Assembly (NCBI GenBank): GCA_002293185.1 | Contig: DBCS01000004.1 | Span: 372,001 to 436,000, forward strand | Length of the DNA stretch: 64,000 nucleotides | DNA from: Flavobacteriales bacterium UBA952 | GTDB taxonomy: Bacteria; Bacteroidota; Bacteroidia; Flavobacteriales_D; Crocinitomicaceae | Direction: 5' to 3' | Part shown: in pieces, positions 17,354 to 26,334 of the stretch | How the letters are laid out: each line of letters starts with the position of its first letter | Numbering within the stretch: the first letter of the stretch is position 1 | Translations under genes and position numbers: made by a program | Notes under the pieces: model-generated | What the model saw: the letters and a program-made list of their open reading frames with translations, nothing else | Told to the model about the DNA's origin: nothing | The model's database searches: none

Positions 17354-17361
17354 TATATTTG
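17354..17361 (+). promoter_or_regulatory. Promoter of tRNA-Lys
   Basis: -7 box TATATTTG followed by CACCCTC, with a -33 TTTG at 17330-17333 (20-base spacer). It lies 16 bases before the tRNA. A complete match to the phylum's promoter consensus. Confidence 0.8.
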
Positions 17362-17377
17362 CACCCTCAAAAAGGCA

Positions 17378-17450
17378 GATCCTGTAGCTCAGCTGGTAGA
17401 GCAATACACTTTTAATGTATGGGCCCTGGGTTCGAATCCCAGCGGGATCA
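17378..17450 (+). tRNA. tRNA-Lys (anticodon UUU)
   Basis: 73 bases that fold as a full cloverleaf. Acceptor stem GATCCTG pairs with CGGGATC, followed by discriminator A. D arm GCTC-AGCTGGTA-GAGC. Anticodon stem ATACA/TGTAT with loop CTTTTAA, which places TTT at 17411-17413. T arm CTGGG-TTCGAAT-CCCAG. The CCA end is not encoded. It reads lysine codons AAA and AAG. It has its own promoter and terminator. Confidence 0.97.
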
Positions 17451-17454
17451 CAAG

Positions 17455-17488
17455 AAAAAGTCCACTTCTTAAGAAGCGGACTTTTTTT
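17455..17488 (+). terminator. Terminator after tRNA-Lys
   Basis: A strong hairpin: AAAAAGTCC-a-CTTC, loop TTAA, GAAG-c-GGACTTTTTTT. It starts five bases after the tRNA. The A/T flanks would also let it act on the opposing strand, though the 566-residue gene ends 50 bases away. Confidence 0.85.
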
Positions 17489-17538
17489 CTTTTAAACGCG
17501 TTTGAAATTTATTTCAATAAGCGAAGAAAACAAAAAAA

Positions 17539-19239
17539 TTATCGAATTAAATGCACAAACCCATGACCAATTGTACCTGTTTCCGTTGTGAATTTATAAG
17601 TATAAACACCATCTTCTAGGTCTTTGCCAGAAATGTCTATTCCATCCCAATTGTTTTGGTAATTCGCTGAAGAGAAAACAACATTTCCCCAACGATTGAG
17701 TATAATCACTTCTGTGTTTTCCGGTAAATTTTGTATTTCGAAAAGATCATTGATTCCATCTGAATTTGGTGTGATTATATTGGGGAAGGTAAATTCTATT
17801 GTGTTACTATCCGCTGGTTCTTCATTTGCACATGGCAAAACAACTATCTGATCACTTCCCAAGCCGCATGTGCTCGTAACTGTAGCGCTGAAAATTCCAG
17901 GACTGGTTACGGTATAAAATTGACTAGTATTTGTAGACGCATCTCCACCCCACGACCAAGATGTTCCTTCACCAGCATTTAACAGAAGTGTATCTCCTTG
18001 ACATAGATAAACAGTGTCTGGTCCAAACTGAATTTGTGCTTCGTAACTGTTATAAAATATCCAGGAAGGAAAGTTCGGTAATGCAAAAAAACCAAAAGAG
18101 GTAATAAAATCACTAGGGAAAGAAAAAACATTCAGGCTAATTGTTGGAGATGAAGTGTTCGGGCAATTGACGGTCCCCAAAGCAGTTGCGATATCGCCTG
18201 TGGTTGGCTCTAAAACTGTATATGTGTAATAAATTTTTCCGTCAGGAGCTAATTGCATGTAGTAGCCATCAAAATTGTTTTGAATAACTTGAGCTGTTGA
18301 TGATAAATCTTGGCCAGATGAATGCGCAAGAATTATATCGTACTGGATTAATTGAAATGTAGAATTGAACTGATTAAATACCGTTGCGTACAAGTATTGT
18401 CCATTGGGTGAAAACTCAAAGTAACTTGTTGCGGTACCTCCTAAATCGGTATCGTATGTTAAAACACCTGTCGTCAGATCAAAATCAAATAAACCTGCTT
18501 GGGTCATTACTTTATTACAACAGGATTGACCAGGTACAAAAGGAAAAGGACTGGCTTTAATTATACTACCTGATGTTGATACAGGGGCTGGGTAAACGCC
18601 TGATAATTGTACACCATTTTGAGTTACACTATAAACACCTATACCAGAAGTATCTTGGTTGATTAAAATCCAAAAATCTGTCTCATTGGCATGGCGTATA
18701 GCGCACAAACCTTCGAAAGAATAATCATAAAGTTGAACATCAGCTTCAACGACGTCTCCAAGGCCACCGTTTAACGTCATATCAATTTTAAAATAGCGCA
18801 ATCCTCTGCCATTTGGTTCTGAAGGAACAGCCCCATCAATGTCAAATTCAAGCTCTTCCATGGTGAAAAGATAATAAACGTTCGGTTCTCCGGGTGCAGG
18901 TACAACAACGGATGACTGTGCAGCACTCCATCCTCCGCCTTCCGTACCCTGCATGTCGTACATGACCTGGTTGTTTTTATTCCATATTTTTCCTCCATCT
19001 TGGCCACTTATTGGAAGCCTACCGCCACCGTTGGAATAAAAGAGCAAATTACCATCTTCGTCGCAAAAAGACGTACTCCCTTCAAAAGTAAACATTTGAC
19101 TATTGAATGTTTGAACAGGGACACCACTGTTAAAATCTAAACTATGTCCAGCCCCGAAATGCCACACATTGGCTTCATTTTGTGCAAACCCTTTCAAAAA
19201 AACAATACAACATAGACAAATTGTTAAGATTGATTTCAT
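17539..19239 (-). CDS. Secreted protein with T9SS type B sorting domain
   Basis: 566 residues. Signal peptide MKSILTICLCCIVFLKGFAQ. The body resembles a seven-bladed-propeller-like region common in these proteins (NVWHFGAGHSLDFNSG; GNLLFYSNGG; YFEFSPNGQYLYATV; MQLAPDGKIYYTY), followed by a PKD-like segment (YLCQGDTLLLNAGEGTSWSWGG). The C-terminus (FPNIITPNSDGINDLFEI, LNRWGNVVF, NNWDG, GVYTYKF) is the gliding-type CTD for T9SS export. The start codon overlaps the upstream gene's stop by four bases (ATGA), so the two are co-translated. Function unknown; probably a surface or extracellular protein. Confidence 0.88.
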   Translation of the reverse strand: MKSILTICLCCIVFLKGFAQNEANVWHFGAGHSLDFNSGVPVQTFNSQMFTFEGSTSFCDEDGNLLFYSNGGGRLPISGQDGGKIWNKNNQVMYDMQGTEGGGWSAAQSSVVVPAPGEPNVYYLFTMEELEFDIDGAVPSEPNGRGLRYFKIDMTLNGGLGDVVEADVQLYDYSFEGLCAIRHANETDFWILINQDTSGIGVYSVTQNGVQLSGVYPAPVSTSGSIIKASPFPFVPGQSCCNKVMTQAGLFDFDLTTGVLTYDTDLGGTATSYFEFSPNGQYLYATVFNQFNSTFQLIQYDIILAHSSGQDLSSTAQVIQNNFDGYYMQLAPDGKIYYTYTVLEPTTGDIATALGTVNCPNTSSPTISLNVFSFPSDFITSFGFFALPNFPSWIFYNSYEAQIQFGPDTVYLCQGDTLLLNAGEGTSWSWGGDASTNTSQFYTVTSPGIFSATVTSTCGLGSDQIVVLPCANEEPADSNTIEFTFPNIITPNSDGINDLFEIQNLPENTEVIILNRWGNVVFSSANYQNNWDGIDISGKDLEDGVYTYKFTTETGTIGHGFVHLIR

Positions 19240-21581
19240 CGGAGTAAGCTAACATGTCCTTGAGTTGTTTTGGATTCTTGCATTCCGTCAAAACGGTAAC
19301 GTACTTGATAGGTGTATACGCCACTTTGCGCAGCAGTATTATTTGGACCGTAATGGCCATTCCAACCGATTTCAATATTATTGCTTTCGAAGATCAGTTC
19401 GCCCCAACGGTTAAAAATCTGCATGGAGAAGTCAGAAGGATCGATTTTGTTCCCCTCAATTTGAAAGTACTGATTCAGTTCATTGCCATCGGGTGTAAAG
19501 GCGTTGGGAATGAAAATCGTAGCATTTTCAAAAATCCCAATAATACTTGTAGCGCTGCTGGAACACCCCGCCTCATTAGTCACTTCGAGGATTACAGAAA
19601 ACTCACTAGATGTGATACTTGGAATGGAGAAGCCAGGGTTTTGCTGGGTGCTTGTTTCAATACTGTTAGCAAAATTGACCGTCCAAAGCCAATTGTTGAT
19701 TTGTCCAATTGAAGCGTCTGTGAATTGAATAGATTGGTCTCCAACTTGAATGATATCAGGAGAAAAATCAAAGGCTGCAACAGGTGATTCTACTACGGTG
19801 ATGTAGTTACTCAAAGTAAGGCTATCCGAACAGCCCGCTGAAGTAGTGACACTTAAGGATATGTCGTAAGTACCCGGAGCTATTGGGCTAAACGTAAAAT
19901 TGGTTTGTGTGGAAAGTGCTTGCCCGTTCACAGACCAAGTGGAGCTGATTCCTTGTATTGGTGTACTCAAATTATTCAGCACAACTGAGCCCGGCCAACA
20001 CAATAACGTATCTGAAGCAATAAAATCTGCTACCGGTTGAGGATTGACCAAAATGTACATGCAATCGGTTAGGGTGTCTCCATTCGCATCAGTAACGGTT
20101 AGGCATGCCAAACCACTCGAACTTGGATTAAAACTAAATGCTTGTTGCTGACTAACCACTTGCCCTTCGAAGGTCCACGCATAAGTAAATGGCCCTAAAC
20201 CGTCGGTATTTGTCAGAAGTGTTGGGTTGACCGTTTCGCCCGCACAAATAATGGTGTCATTTGAAACCGTAATATCCCAGCTTGGAATGGTCAAATATGG
20301 ATCTGTACAACAGGTCCCACCATCAGATAAATCGTAGATTTCTGTCAACCAACAATTGTATTGTGTGTGATGAAAACGAAGATCACCATTGAATTCGTCC
20401 AAAAAGTAAGCCACTACTTCATCGGGGGTATTTCCTCCGCCAGCATAATAAATCGTATCGCATTGTCCGCTGACGCCAACCATTAAACTGCTTGTAAAGG
20501 CTTGTCCATTTTGATGTGTTGGCGTGTAATCTAGTGGCGGGGCAGTTAGTATTTGAACCAACGCAGGACTCACACCTGAAATGCTGGTTGTAAAATTTCC
20601 CAATCCACAATTATTATTGTTTTGATTTGAATTAAACCCCGCATACAAAACTTCTGTAATGTTCCCTACGAACGGGCCGTTGATATTTACAATAACAGGT
20701 TCATATGTACAAATTCCAATTTTTAGGTTGGGGATGTTTTGGTCGCAGTTGATGTTTAGCGTACCTCCATCATAGTTAGAATAGATAACGACGTTCCCAT
20801 TTTGATTACAAATAGGTGAAGTGTTCACCGTAGGTTGATTATTGTTGTAAAGAAGAAACCATTGATGTGTCATGCCAGATGGAGGAACGCCCGCAGACCC
20901 GGAAGCCGATGGAAACAAGCAATTAGAATTGACGCTTGTCCCAAATTGCTGAGGCACCCATGACCCTCCGTTATTTACCTGGATGTTTTGGAAATTTGTT
21001 GCAGCGTTTCCAGTACCTATTCGTATGCCAATTTCGACGGTGCTTTGAGCCGTATTTACCGAGGAAAAATCGCCATAAACAAAATCAATTGCCGGCAAAA
21101 TCCAAGAAGTAAAATTTAATTTTGCCTGAAAAGAAAATGACTCCCCTTGCATACCAAGGCGCCTAACATTCTTCCATTGAATGATGATGCTTGTTGGCGC
21201 ATTATTAAAACCATTTACAATTTGATAACTTATTCTTGCGTTGTTATTCGCACTCTCTAAATTGCATGCAAATGGGGCAACTACTGGTGTTCCGGGTGGC
21301 TGAGAAATGGGGTTGTAATTCGTAGTGCTTGCAGCTTGACCTAATGTGAGAAAACCGTTGGTACTCACAAAAAGCGTATTGTAAGCCTGACCTCCTATGG
21401 TAAAAGGAACAATCGGAATAGCACTGGAAACTTGATTATCAAAATTTTGAGTAAATAACGGAACATCGTTCGTTAAATCATTGTACACATTCAGTTGCTG
21501 ATTGGTGTATTGAAACTCCAATTGTTGAGACCAAGTGACAGAGCTGATCATAAAAACGATGAATAGCAAATTTATTCTCAT
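19236..21581 (-). CDS. Secreted PKD-domain protein with T9SS type B sorting domain
   Basis: About 781 residues from ATG 21581. The frame is open 18 codons further, but MRINLLFIVFMISSVTWSQ is a clean signal peptide. The N-terminal region (FVSTNGFLTLG, SIIIQWKNVRRL) resembles a nidogen/GON-like domain. It is followed by a Cys-containing segment and at least two PKD-like domains (PFTYAWTFEG, GSVVLNNLSTP, GCSDSLTLSNYIT, NNWLWTVNF). The C-terminal CTD (FIPNAFTPDGNELNQYFQI, NRWGELIFESNN, GVYTYQVRY) targets it to type IX secretion. PKD repeats usually act as spacers or protein- and glycan-binding modules. The gene pairs with the next T9SS cargo through an ATGA overlap. Confidence 0.88.
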   Translation of the reverse strand: MRINLLFIVFMISSVTWSQQLEFQYTNQQLNVYNDLTNDVPLFTQNFDNQVSSAIPIVPFTIGGQAYNTLFVSTNGFLTLGQAASTTNYNPISQPPGTPVVAPFACNLESANNNARISYQIVNGFNNAPTSIIIQWKNVRRLGMQGESFSFQAKLNFTSWILPAIDFVYGDFSSVNTAQSTVEIGIRIGTGNAATNFQNIQVNNGGSWVPQQFGTSVNSNCLFPSASGSAGVPPSGMTHQWFLLYNNNQPTVNTSPICNQNGNVVIYSNYDGGTLNINCDQNIPNLKIGICTYEPVIVNINGPFVGNITEVLYAGFNSNQNNNNCGLGNFTTSISGVSPALVQILTAPPLDYTPTHQNGQAFTSSLMVGVSGQCDTIYYAGGGNTPDEVVAYFLDEFNGDLRFHHTQYNCWLTEIYDLSDGGTCCTDPYLTIPSWDITVSNDTIICAGETVNPTLLTNTDGLGPFTYAWTFEGQVVSQQQAFSFNPSSSGLACLTVTDANGDTLTDCMYILVNPQPVADFIASDTLLCWPGSVVLNNLSTPIQGISSTWSVNGQALSTQTNFTFSPIAPGTYDISLSVTTSAGCSDSLTLSNYITVVESPVAAFDFSPDIIQVGDQSIQFTDASIGQINNWLWTVNFANSIETSTQQNPGFSIPSITSSEFSVILEVTNEAGCSSSATSIIGIFENATIFIPNAFTPDGNELNQYFQIEGNKIDPSDFSMQIFNRWGELIFESNNIEIGWNGHYGPNNTAAQSGVYTYQVRYRFDGMQESKTTQGHVSLLR

Positions 21582-21661
21582 TAGACCAAATTTCGTTTTA
21601 AACAAATAAAACAATAAAAAGTTCAGTTCATACAATTCGTATTAACCGTTCCTATTTCACA

Positions 21662-23308
21662 TTAACCCATTGTTATAGAGTGCTTTGATCCTCTGCACGT
21701 CGGTTCAATGGGACCTCGCGCGCAGCGCGTAATCCAAGATAAAATGAAAAAGCGAGCATTTTTTTTCTTCACTTCCCAAACTTGAAACTCATAGGGTTTC
21801 AGCGTAAGTTGTTGATTAAATGCTGCCGATAATTCTGATAGGTTCTTGGCACTTTTAATTTCTTGCTTGAAAAGAAAATCTTGCTGCTCACTAGAAAGGT
21901 TCACGATTACCAATACTTTTTGTTTGTCACTTATACGGTAAAAGCTAAGTACAGATTGGTTGGTGTTGGGTGCGTTTTGGTAGGTACCTAGAGATAAAGC
22001 CAAATTACTATTTCTAAGTTGGATCATCTTTCTGTAGAAATTATACAATGAAAGTGGGTCCGTGATTTCTTCTTCCAAAGAAATACCATCATTGGGTTTT
22101 GAATTCGCGCTTTCCCACCACGGGCCAGAATTTTTGTACCAAAAAGACATGCCTTCCCCTTCCACATTGGCGTACCAATCAAATGCTTCTCTACGACCGA
22201 TGTCGTTGCCGTCGGTGTTACCAAAAGAATAAACTTTGCCTTGCATCCCAATTTCTTGGCCGTAGTAGATAGAAGGCACACCACCTATGAGCAACATCAT
22301 TGCCGCTGACGTTTTTTGCATTTCAAAATTGGTTTGAATCGATGCAAAGCGATCGATGTCGTGGTTTTCAATGAAGATGATTTGCTCCTTACCCTGAGGC
22401 GTTTTGTTGAAGATGATTTCAGCATTTTGAATAATTTGCTCCTTATCAAAAGATAAAATAGCCTGTTGCAAACCAAAACCGAACATGCGGTCCACTCCTG
22501 CTTTCTCAAAATACTCAAAACCGTAATCGGCCCAATTAGCTTGTTCCGCAACGATTTTTATTTGTGGATTGATGTCTTTTAATGTATGAATTAAAGGCTT
22601 CCAAAATTCTGCAAATAAATTGGTGAGGGTTGGTTTGCCATCCAAGTGATCCATGGCATGATCCAAACGAAAACCATCGACCCCATCGTCGAATTTGCCA
22701 TCTTTGTTTGGATCCATGAAATAGGAAAACAATTCAATGTTGTAGTCGAGTACCTTTTTGCTTTTCAAATTGACTGTAGTGGCCGTAATGACTTTACCAT
22801 CATAGCCGTTCAAGATCCTCAAGTCAAAAACCATGGTAGCCGGCGTTTGGTGTGCGTCGTCTTCAAACAATATGAAATCACTGTAAGGCGAGTTCAGATT
22901 ACCTACTGCATCTTTCCACCACAAGTGTTCTGAGGTGACGTATTGCGTTTCCATGTCAAGATATATTTTCATCCCGCGTTGGTGCACTTCTTTGACCAAA
23001 TCAATGTAATCTTGCATGGTTCCAAACTCGGGGTCAATTTGCTCAAAATTGTTTGCAAAATAGTTATGGTAGCAATCGGCTTCATACAGCGGAAAAAGTA
23101 AAATCGAAGTCACGCCTAAATCTTGGAGGTAGGGCAATTTTTGGCGCAGTCCGTTAAGATCACCATGGCTATCGCCGTTACTGTCATAAAAGCTACGCTG
23201 ACAAACATGGTAAATGATTTCCCCTTTTGTTTTTGGATTTTTAAGCTGTTGCGCGTTCATGAAATTGGAGACGAGCAATAAAAGCAGAAGTAGACTATTT
23301 TTTTTCAT
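21662..23308 (-). CDS. Secreted alpha-amylase family glycoside hydrolase (GH13) with abnormal C-terminal tail
   Basis: About 548 residues from ATG 23308. Signal peptide MKKNSLLLLLLLVSNFMNAQ. GH13 landmarks: catalytic nucleophile Asp216 in DGFRLDHAMDH, acid/base Glu255 in IVAEQANW, and Asp317 in IENHDIDR. Region I is unusual: the normal D-x-x-x-N-H is D-M-E-T-Q-Y-V near residue 118, so substrate handling may differ from classic amylases. A C-terminal beta domain follows and would normally end at FQVWEVKK. Beyond a run of eight A bases the frame continues for about 32 residues of basic, Cys-containing sequence that overlaps a palindromic element (21666-21729). This tail does not look like part of the enzyme. 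Twenty-one bases follow the GH92 gene. Confidence 0.88.
   Translation of the reverse strand: MKKNSLLLLLLLVSNFMNAQQLKNPKTKGEIIYHVCQRSFYDSNGDSHGDLNGLRQKLPYLQDLGVTSILLFPLYEADCYHNYFANNFEQIDPEFGTMQDYIDLVKEVHQRGMKIYLDMETQYVTSEHLWWKDAVGNLNSPYSDFILFEDDAHQTPATMVFDLRILNGYDGKVITATTVNLKSKKVLDYNIELFSYFMDPNKDGKFDDGVDGFRLDHAMDHLDGKPTLTNLFAEFWKPLIHTLKDINPQIKIVAEQANWADYGFEYFEKAGVDRMFGFGLQQAILSFDKEQIIQNAEIIFNKTPQGKEQIIFIENHDIDRFASIQTNFEMQKTSAAMMLLIGGVPSIYYGQEIGMQGKVYSFGNTDGNDIGRREAFDWYANVEGEGMSFWYKNSGPWWESANSKPNDGISLEEEITDPLSLYNFYRKMIQLRNSNLALSLGTYQNAPNTNQSVLSFYRISDKQKVLVIVNLSSEQQDFLFKQEIKSAKNLSELSAAFNQQLTLKPYEFQVWEVKKKNARFFILSWITRCARGPIEPTCRGSKHSITMG
21666..21729. repeat. Structured palindromic element at the GH13 3' end
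   Basis: Two adjacent hairpins. The first (21666-21712) nests CCCATTG/CAATGGG around GTGC/GCAC with symmetric seven-base internal loops and an 11-base apical loop. The second (21717-21729) is CGCGC-GCA-GCGCG, much richer in GC than its surroundings. No T run follows, so it is not an ordinary terminator. It may be one copy of a dispersed intergenic palindrome; only one copy was recognised in this window. Confidence 0.45.
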
Positions 23309-23329
23309 CAACGTATATTTATCTAATTA

Positions 23330-25498
23330 TTAATCAATCGGAACCATTTGAAATTGCAATGTACCACCTTGCATGATTTCTGAATAGCGTATAAAATTTT
23401 GTGTTCGTTTTTGGCCATTCAAAAAAACTTTATTCTGATAAATATTCTCCTTAGAGAAATCCTTGGCTTTGATGGTTAACTGATGGCCATTGGCATGGAG
23501 CAAAGTAGCTTTTTTGACCTGCGGCGCGCCAAAAATGAAAGCGCCATTTGCTGGGTTAACCGGGTAAAAACCTAAAGTAGATAATAGGTACCAAGCACTC
23601 ATTTGACCGCAGTCGTCATTGCCTATCATGCCGTCAGGCGTATTGTTATGAAAATCTTCAACGACTTGGTGTATGTATTTTTGCCCGAGCTTCTGTTGAT
23701 CCGTAAAAGCATATAAATAAATGATATGATGACTCGGTTCATTGCCATGGGCGTATTGCCCTATCATAGCTTCCTGACCCAAAAATTTATTTGGGTTTTG
23801 AGCTTCAGTTCTGAAAAATGTATTGAGCTTTTTTGTGAAATTTGCATCCCCTCCGAGTAAGTTTTTGAGTCCGTTAATATCGTGTTGGGCGGGCGTCCAG
23901 AAATACTGCCAGGCATTCGCTTCGGTATAATCGCCAGGGTTGTTGAGTGGTGAGGTGGCCATCAACGGGTCAAATGGCGTTCTCCAGTTGCCTTGTGCAT
24001 CCTTCCCTCTGAAAAAAGTAGTGCTGGAGTCATAGATATTTTGATAAAAAAGGGCGCGCTTTTGAAATTCTTTTTCAACTTCTCCCTTTCCTAATTGACG
24101 CGCCATTTCGGCCACGCACCAGTCGTCGTAGCCACTTTCGAGGGTTCTAGAAACAGATTCGTTGTCCAATTGATCAAAGGGGTAATAGCCATATTGATTA
24201 TATGTTTCCCAATCAGAATTGATATGACTTATTGTGGAGGACTCGACCATTGCCTGAAGCGCAGCGCCCGCATCAAAGCCCCTGAAACCATTCTCATAGG
24301 CTGATAAAATCATGGGAATCGCATGGTTGCCAATCATGCAGTAGTTATCTTGCCCCCAGGCTGTCCAAATGGGTAAAAAACCAGCGGCTTCATGGTGCAA
24401 GAGCATGCTTTGAATGATGTCATCTATGCGCTCAGGCGCAATTATTTGCAATAATGGGAATGCGCCCCTATAGATATCCCAATTAGATAGTGTAGAGTAA
24501 TACGCTTTATTAGGCGCGGTCCGAATTTGGTCATCTGCACCGCGATATCTGCCATCAACGTCAGCAATATTGGAAGGCTGCAACAGTAAATGATACAGCG
24601 AGGTATAAAATATTTCTCTTTGCTTTTGAGGGGCTTTGATCTGAATTTGATCGATATAGTTTGCCCAAACATTGCGATTGTCACGATAAACTTTTTGGAA
24701 GTCCCAGTGACTGAGCTCTGCCTGCATATTCAATTTGGCGCCTTCGACATCAACCGTAGAAAGGGCAATTTTTACTTTTAAAATTTTAGTTTGGTCGAGC
24801 TGAAAATTCAAAAGATATTTGGGTGCTTTGTCGTTTTCTTTGCGCGGCACCAAAGCTGAACTTACAAAGGGTTGGTTAAATGTCATGGTAAAAAAGTACT
24901 TGCGCTTGACCCAATTTGACGTTGAACAATACCCTGAAATGGTGGTGTTATTTTCTATTGTTACAGCGCTTTCTAGCACCAAGCCCTTGGGGTCATTCGC
25001 ATCAAAAACAAAACGCAAACCGTGCTGAAAATCTACAAGTACTTGTGCTTGTTTTTGCGGGAAAGTATACTGATGAAAAGCCACACGTTCTGTACAACTC
25101 AGTTCAACTTTGACGTTATCTTGTTTCTTGACAGCATAATAACCCACCTTTGCTTGCTCGGATTGCTTGAAGTAGGCATTTTTCAAATGTTCCTTTTTCG
25201 GGTTGATTGGCAGAAGCAGGATGTCGCCCATTTCATTGATACCGGTACCGCTCAAGTGTGTTTGTGAAAAACCCAATAAGCAAGAATCATTGAACTGATA
25301 ACCACTGGTATGATTCCAGCCAAAATCTTGGTTATCTGGCCCCGGCTGTACCATTCCAAAAGGCATGGAAGGGCCAGGAAAGGTGTGCCCTGTGCCATCT
25401 GTTCCAATAAAAGTATTGACACTTGAAAGATTATTTTGAGCTTGTAAAGAAAAGCTCAAAATGAATAAGGGCAATAAAACCAATTTGTTAAATGACAT
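23330..25498 (-). CDS. GH92 family alpha-mannosidase
   Basis: About 722 residues from ATG 25498. Signal peptide MSFNKLVLLPLFILSFSLQAQ. The start of the mature enzyme (NTFIGTDGTGHTFPGPSMPFGMVQ, in parts) is the GH92 signature, as are GFSQTHLSGTG, YHLLLQPSN, WDIYRGAFPL, GYDDWCVAEMA, HGNEPSHHIIYLY and GNDDCGQMSAWYLLSTLGFYPVNP near the end. GH92 enzymes are calcium-dependent inverting exo-alpha-mannosidases that trim N-glycan or yeast-mannan-type substrates. The likely location is the periplasm, because no T9SS CTD is present. Its ATG overlaps the upstream stop by one base (TGATG). In Bacteroidetes such genes usually sit in loci with SusC/SusD; none is here. Confidence 0.93.
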   Translation of the reverse strand: MSFNKLVLLPLFILSFSLQAQNNLSSVNTFIGTDGTGHTFPGPSMPFGMVQPGPDNQDFGWNHTSGYQFNDSCLLGFSQTHLSGTGINEMGDILLLPINPKKEHLKNAYFKQSEQAKVGYYAVKKQDNVKVELSCTERVAFHQYTFPQKQAQVLVDFQHGLRFVFDANDPKGLVLESAVTIENNTTISGYCSTSNWVKRKYFFTMTFNQPFVSSALVPRKENDKAPKYLLNFQLDQTKILKVKIALSTVDVEGAKLNMQAELSHWDFQKVYRDNRNVWANYIDQIQIKAPQKQREIFYTSLYHLLLQPSNIADVDGRYRGADDQIRTAPNKAYYSTLSNWDIYRGAFPLLQIIAPERIDDIIQSMLLHHEAAGFLPIWTAWGQDNYCMIGNHAIPMILSAYENGFRGFDAGAALQAMVESSTISHINSDWETYNQYGYYPFDQLDNESVSRTLESGYDDWCVAEMARQLGKGEVEKEFQKRALFYQNIYDSSTTFFRGKDAQGNWRTPFDPLMATSPLNNPGDYTEANAWQYFWTPAQHDINGLKNLLGGDANFTKKLNTFFRTEAQNPNKFLGQEAMIGQYAHGNEPSHHIIYLYAFTDQQKLGQKYIHQVVEDFHNNTPDGMIGNDDCGQMSAWYLLSTLGFYPVNPANGAFIFGAPQVKKATLLHANGHQLTIKAKDFSKENIYQNKVFLNGQKRTQNFIRYSEIMQGGTLQFQMVPID

Positions 25499-26331
25499 CA
25501 ATGAAAGTATGCTTGTAAATAATTTTTCATGCGACAATTTAAGTCCCATTGGTCTGCCAAGGGCATTTGGGAATAAGGTTGTTGAGGCATGTATGGAAAT
25601 GGTCCGAATTCTGGTGTAATGGTCAAATGCGTTTTTTGATCGAGTAGATGTTGCTCATGTATGGCACGCCACCAATTGGTATAAGTTTTTAAGTGCTGCT
25701 CCCACTCTGGGGCAAAAGGGTCAGTCAGCTGAGGGCTTTGTTCAAAACCGACTCTTGCGTGAATATGTCTGATGGAAGGAAAAACTTGATTCAATAGCGC
25801 TAGTTGGTCAGATAAATCACTTTCCGAAACCACACAAAAATGAGAAAAATCAGCAACCAAACCCAAATTTGGAAATAATTCTAGGTAACGCAGCAAAGTT
25901 CGAAGATGAAAACTGAAACGCCCTCTATGGATTTCATGCCAAATGGGAATTCCCGATTCAAGAGCGATATTTTCGGTAATTTGTATCATAGATACGTTAT
26001 CTGCAAATTCAAAATAGTCCTTACCTGTATGCGAATTAATCGCGTCTGGTTTTAGGCTTGTTAAAAAATTCAAGCGCTGCGAAAGTCTTTGTGCATAAGC
26101 ATCGACTGTTTCACTTTGTTGAGCTAAAACCTGTTGGGCAATAAAGATGAAATCAGGCTTCCTATTGCTTCTGATGGTAGCGAGCTCTGCCATGAACTCG
26201 GCAATAAAAGTTGGGTCATCTGGGAAGTTGATCTCTACGCCGTCATAGCCCGCTTCCAAGACTTTCGCTAAGAATACTTTTGCTGATAGCGCTTCACAGC
26301 CCCAATAAGTGCATATAAATTTTGTCTTCAT
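25498..26331 (-). CDS. Sugar phosphate isomerase/epimerase-like TIM-barrel protein
   Basis: 277 residues, no signal peptide, cytoplasmic. The fold is that of the xylose isomerase-like/AP endonuclease 2 superfamily: YDGVEINFPDD at the start, AINSHTGKDYF, IPIWHEIHRGRFSF, LGLVADFSHFCVV, IRHIHARVGFEQ and ITPEFGPFPY. The His, Glu and Asp residues in these segments are positioned like the divalent-metal ligands of the superfamily. The substrate cannot be deduced; members act on sugars, inositols and related polyols. It lies three bases after the PhyH gene and overlaps the GH92 start by one base, so the three are one operon. Confidence 0.82.
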   Translation of the reverse strand: MKTKFICTYWGCEALSAKVFLAKVLEAGYDGVEINFPDDPTFIAEFMAELATIRSNRKPDFIFIAQQVLAQQSETVDAYAQRLSQRLNFLTSLKPDAINSHTGKDYFEFADNVSMIQITENIALESGIPIWHEIHRGRFSFHLRTLLRYLELFPNLGLVADFSHFCVVSESDLSDQLALLNQVFPSIRHIHARVGFEQSPQLTDPFAPEWEQHLKTYTNWWRAIHEQHLLDQKTHLTITPEFGPFPYMPQQPYSQMPLADQWDLNCRMKNYLQAYFH

Positions 26332-26334
26332 AGA

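Noticed and set aside
21660..21735. Integron attC site
   Set aside because: The palindrome has nested arms like attC, but the required RYYYAAC and GTTRRRY core sites are absent and no integrase is present.
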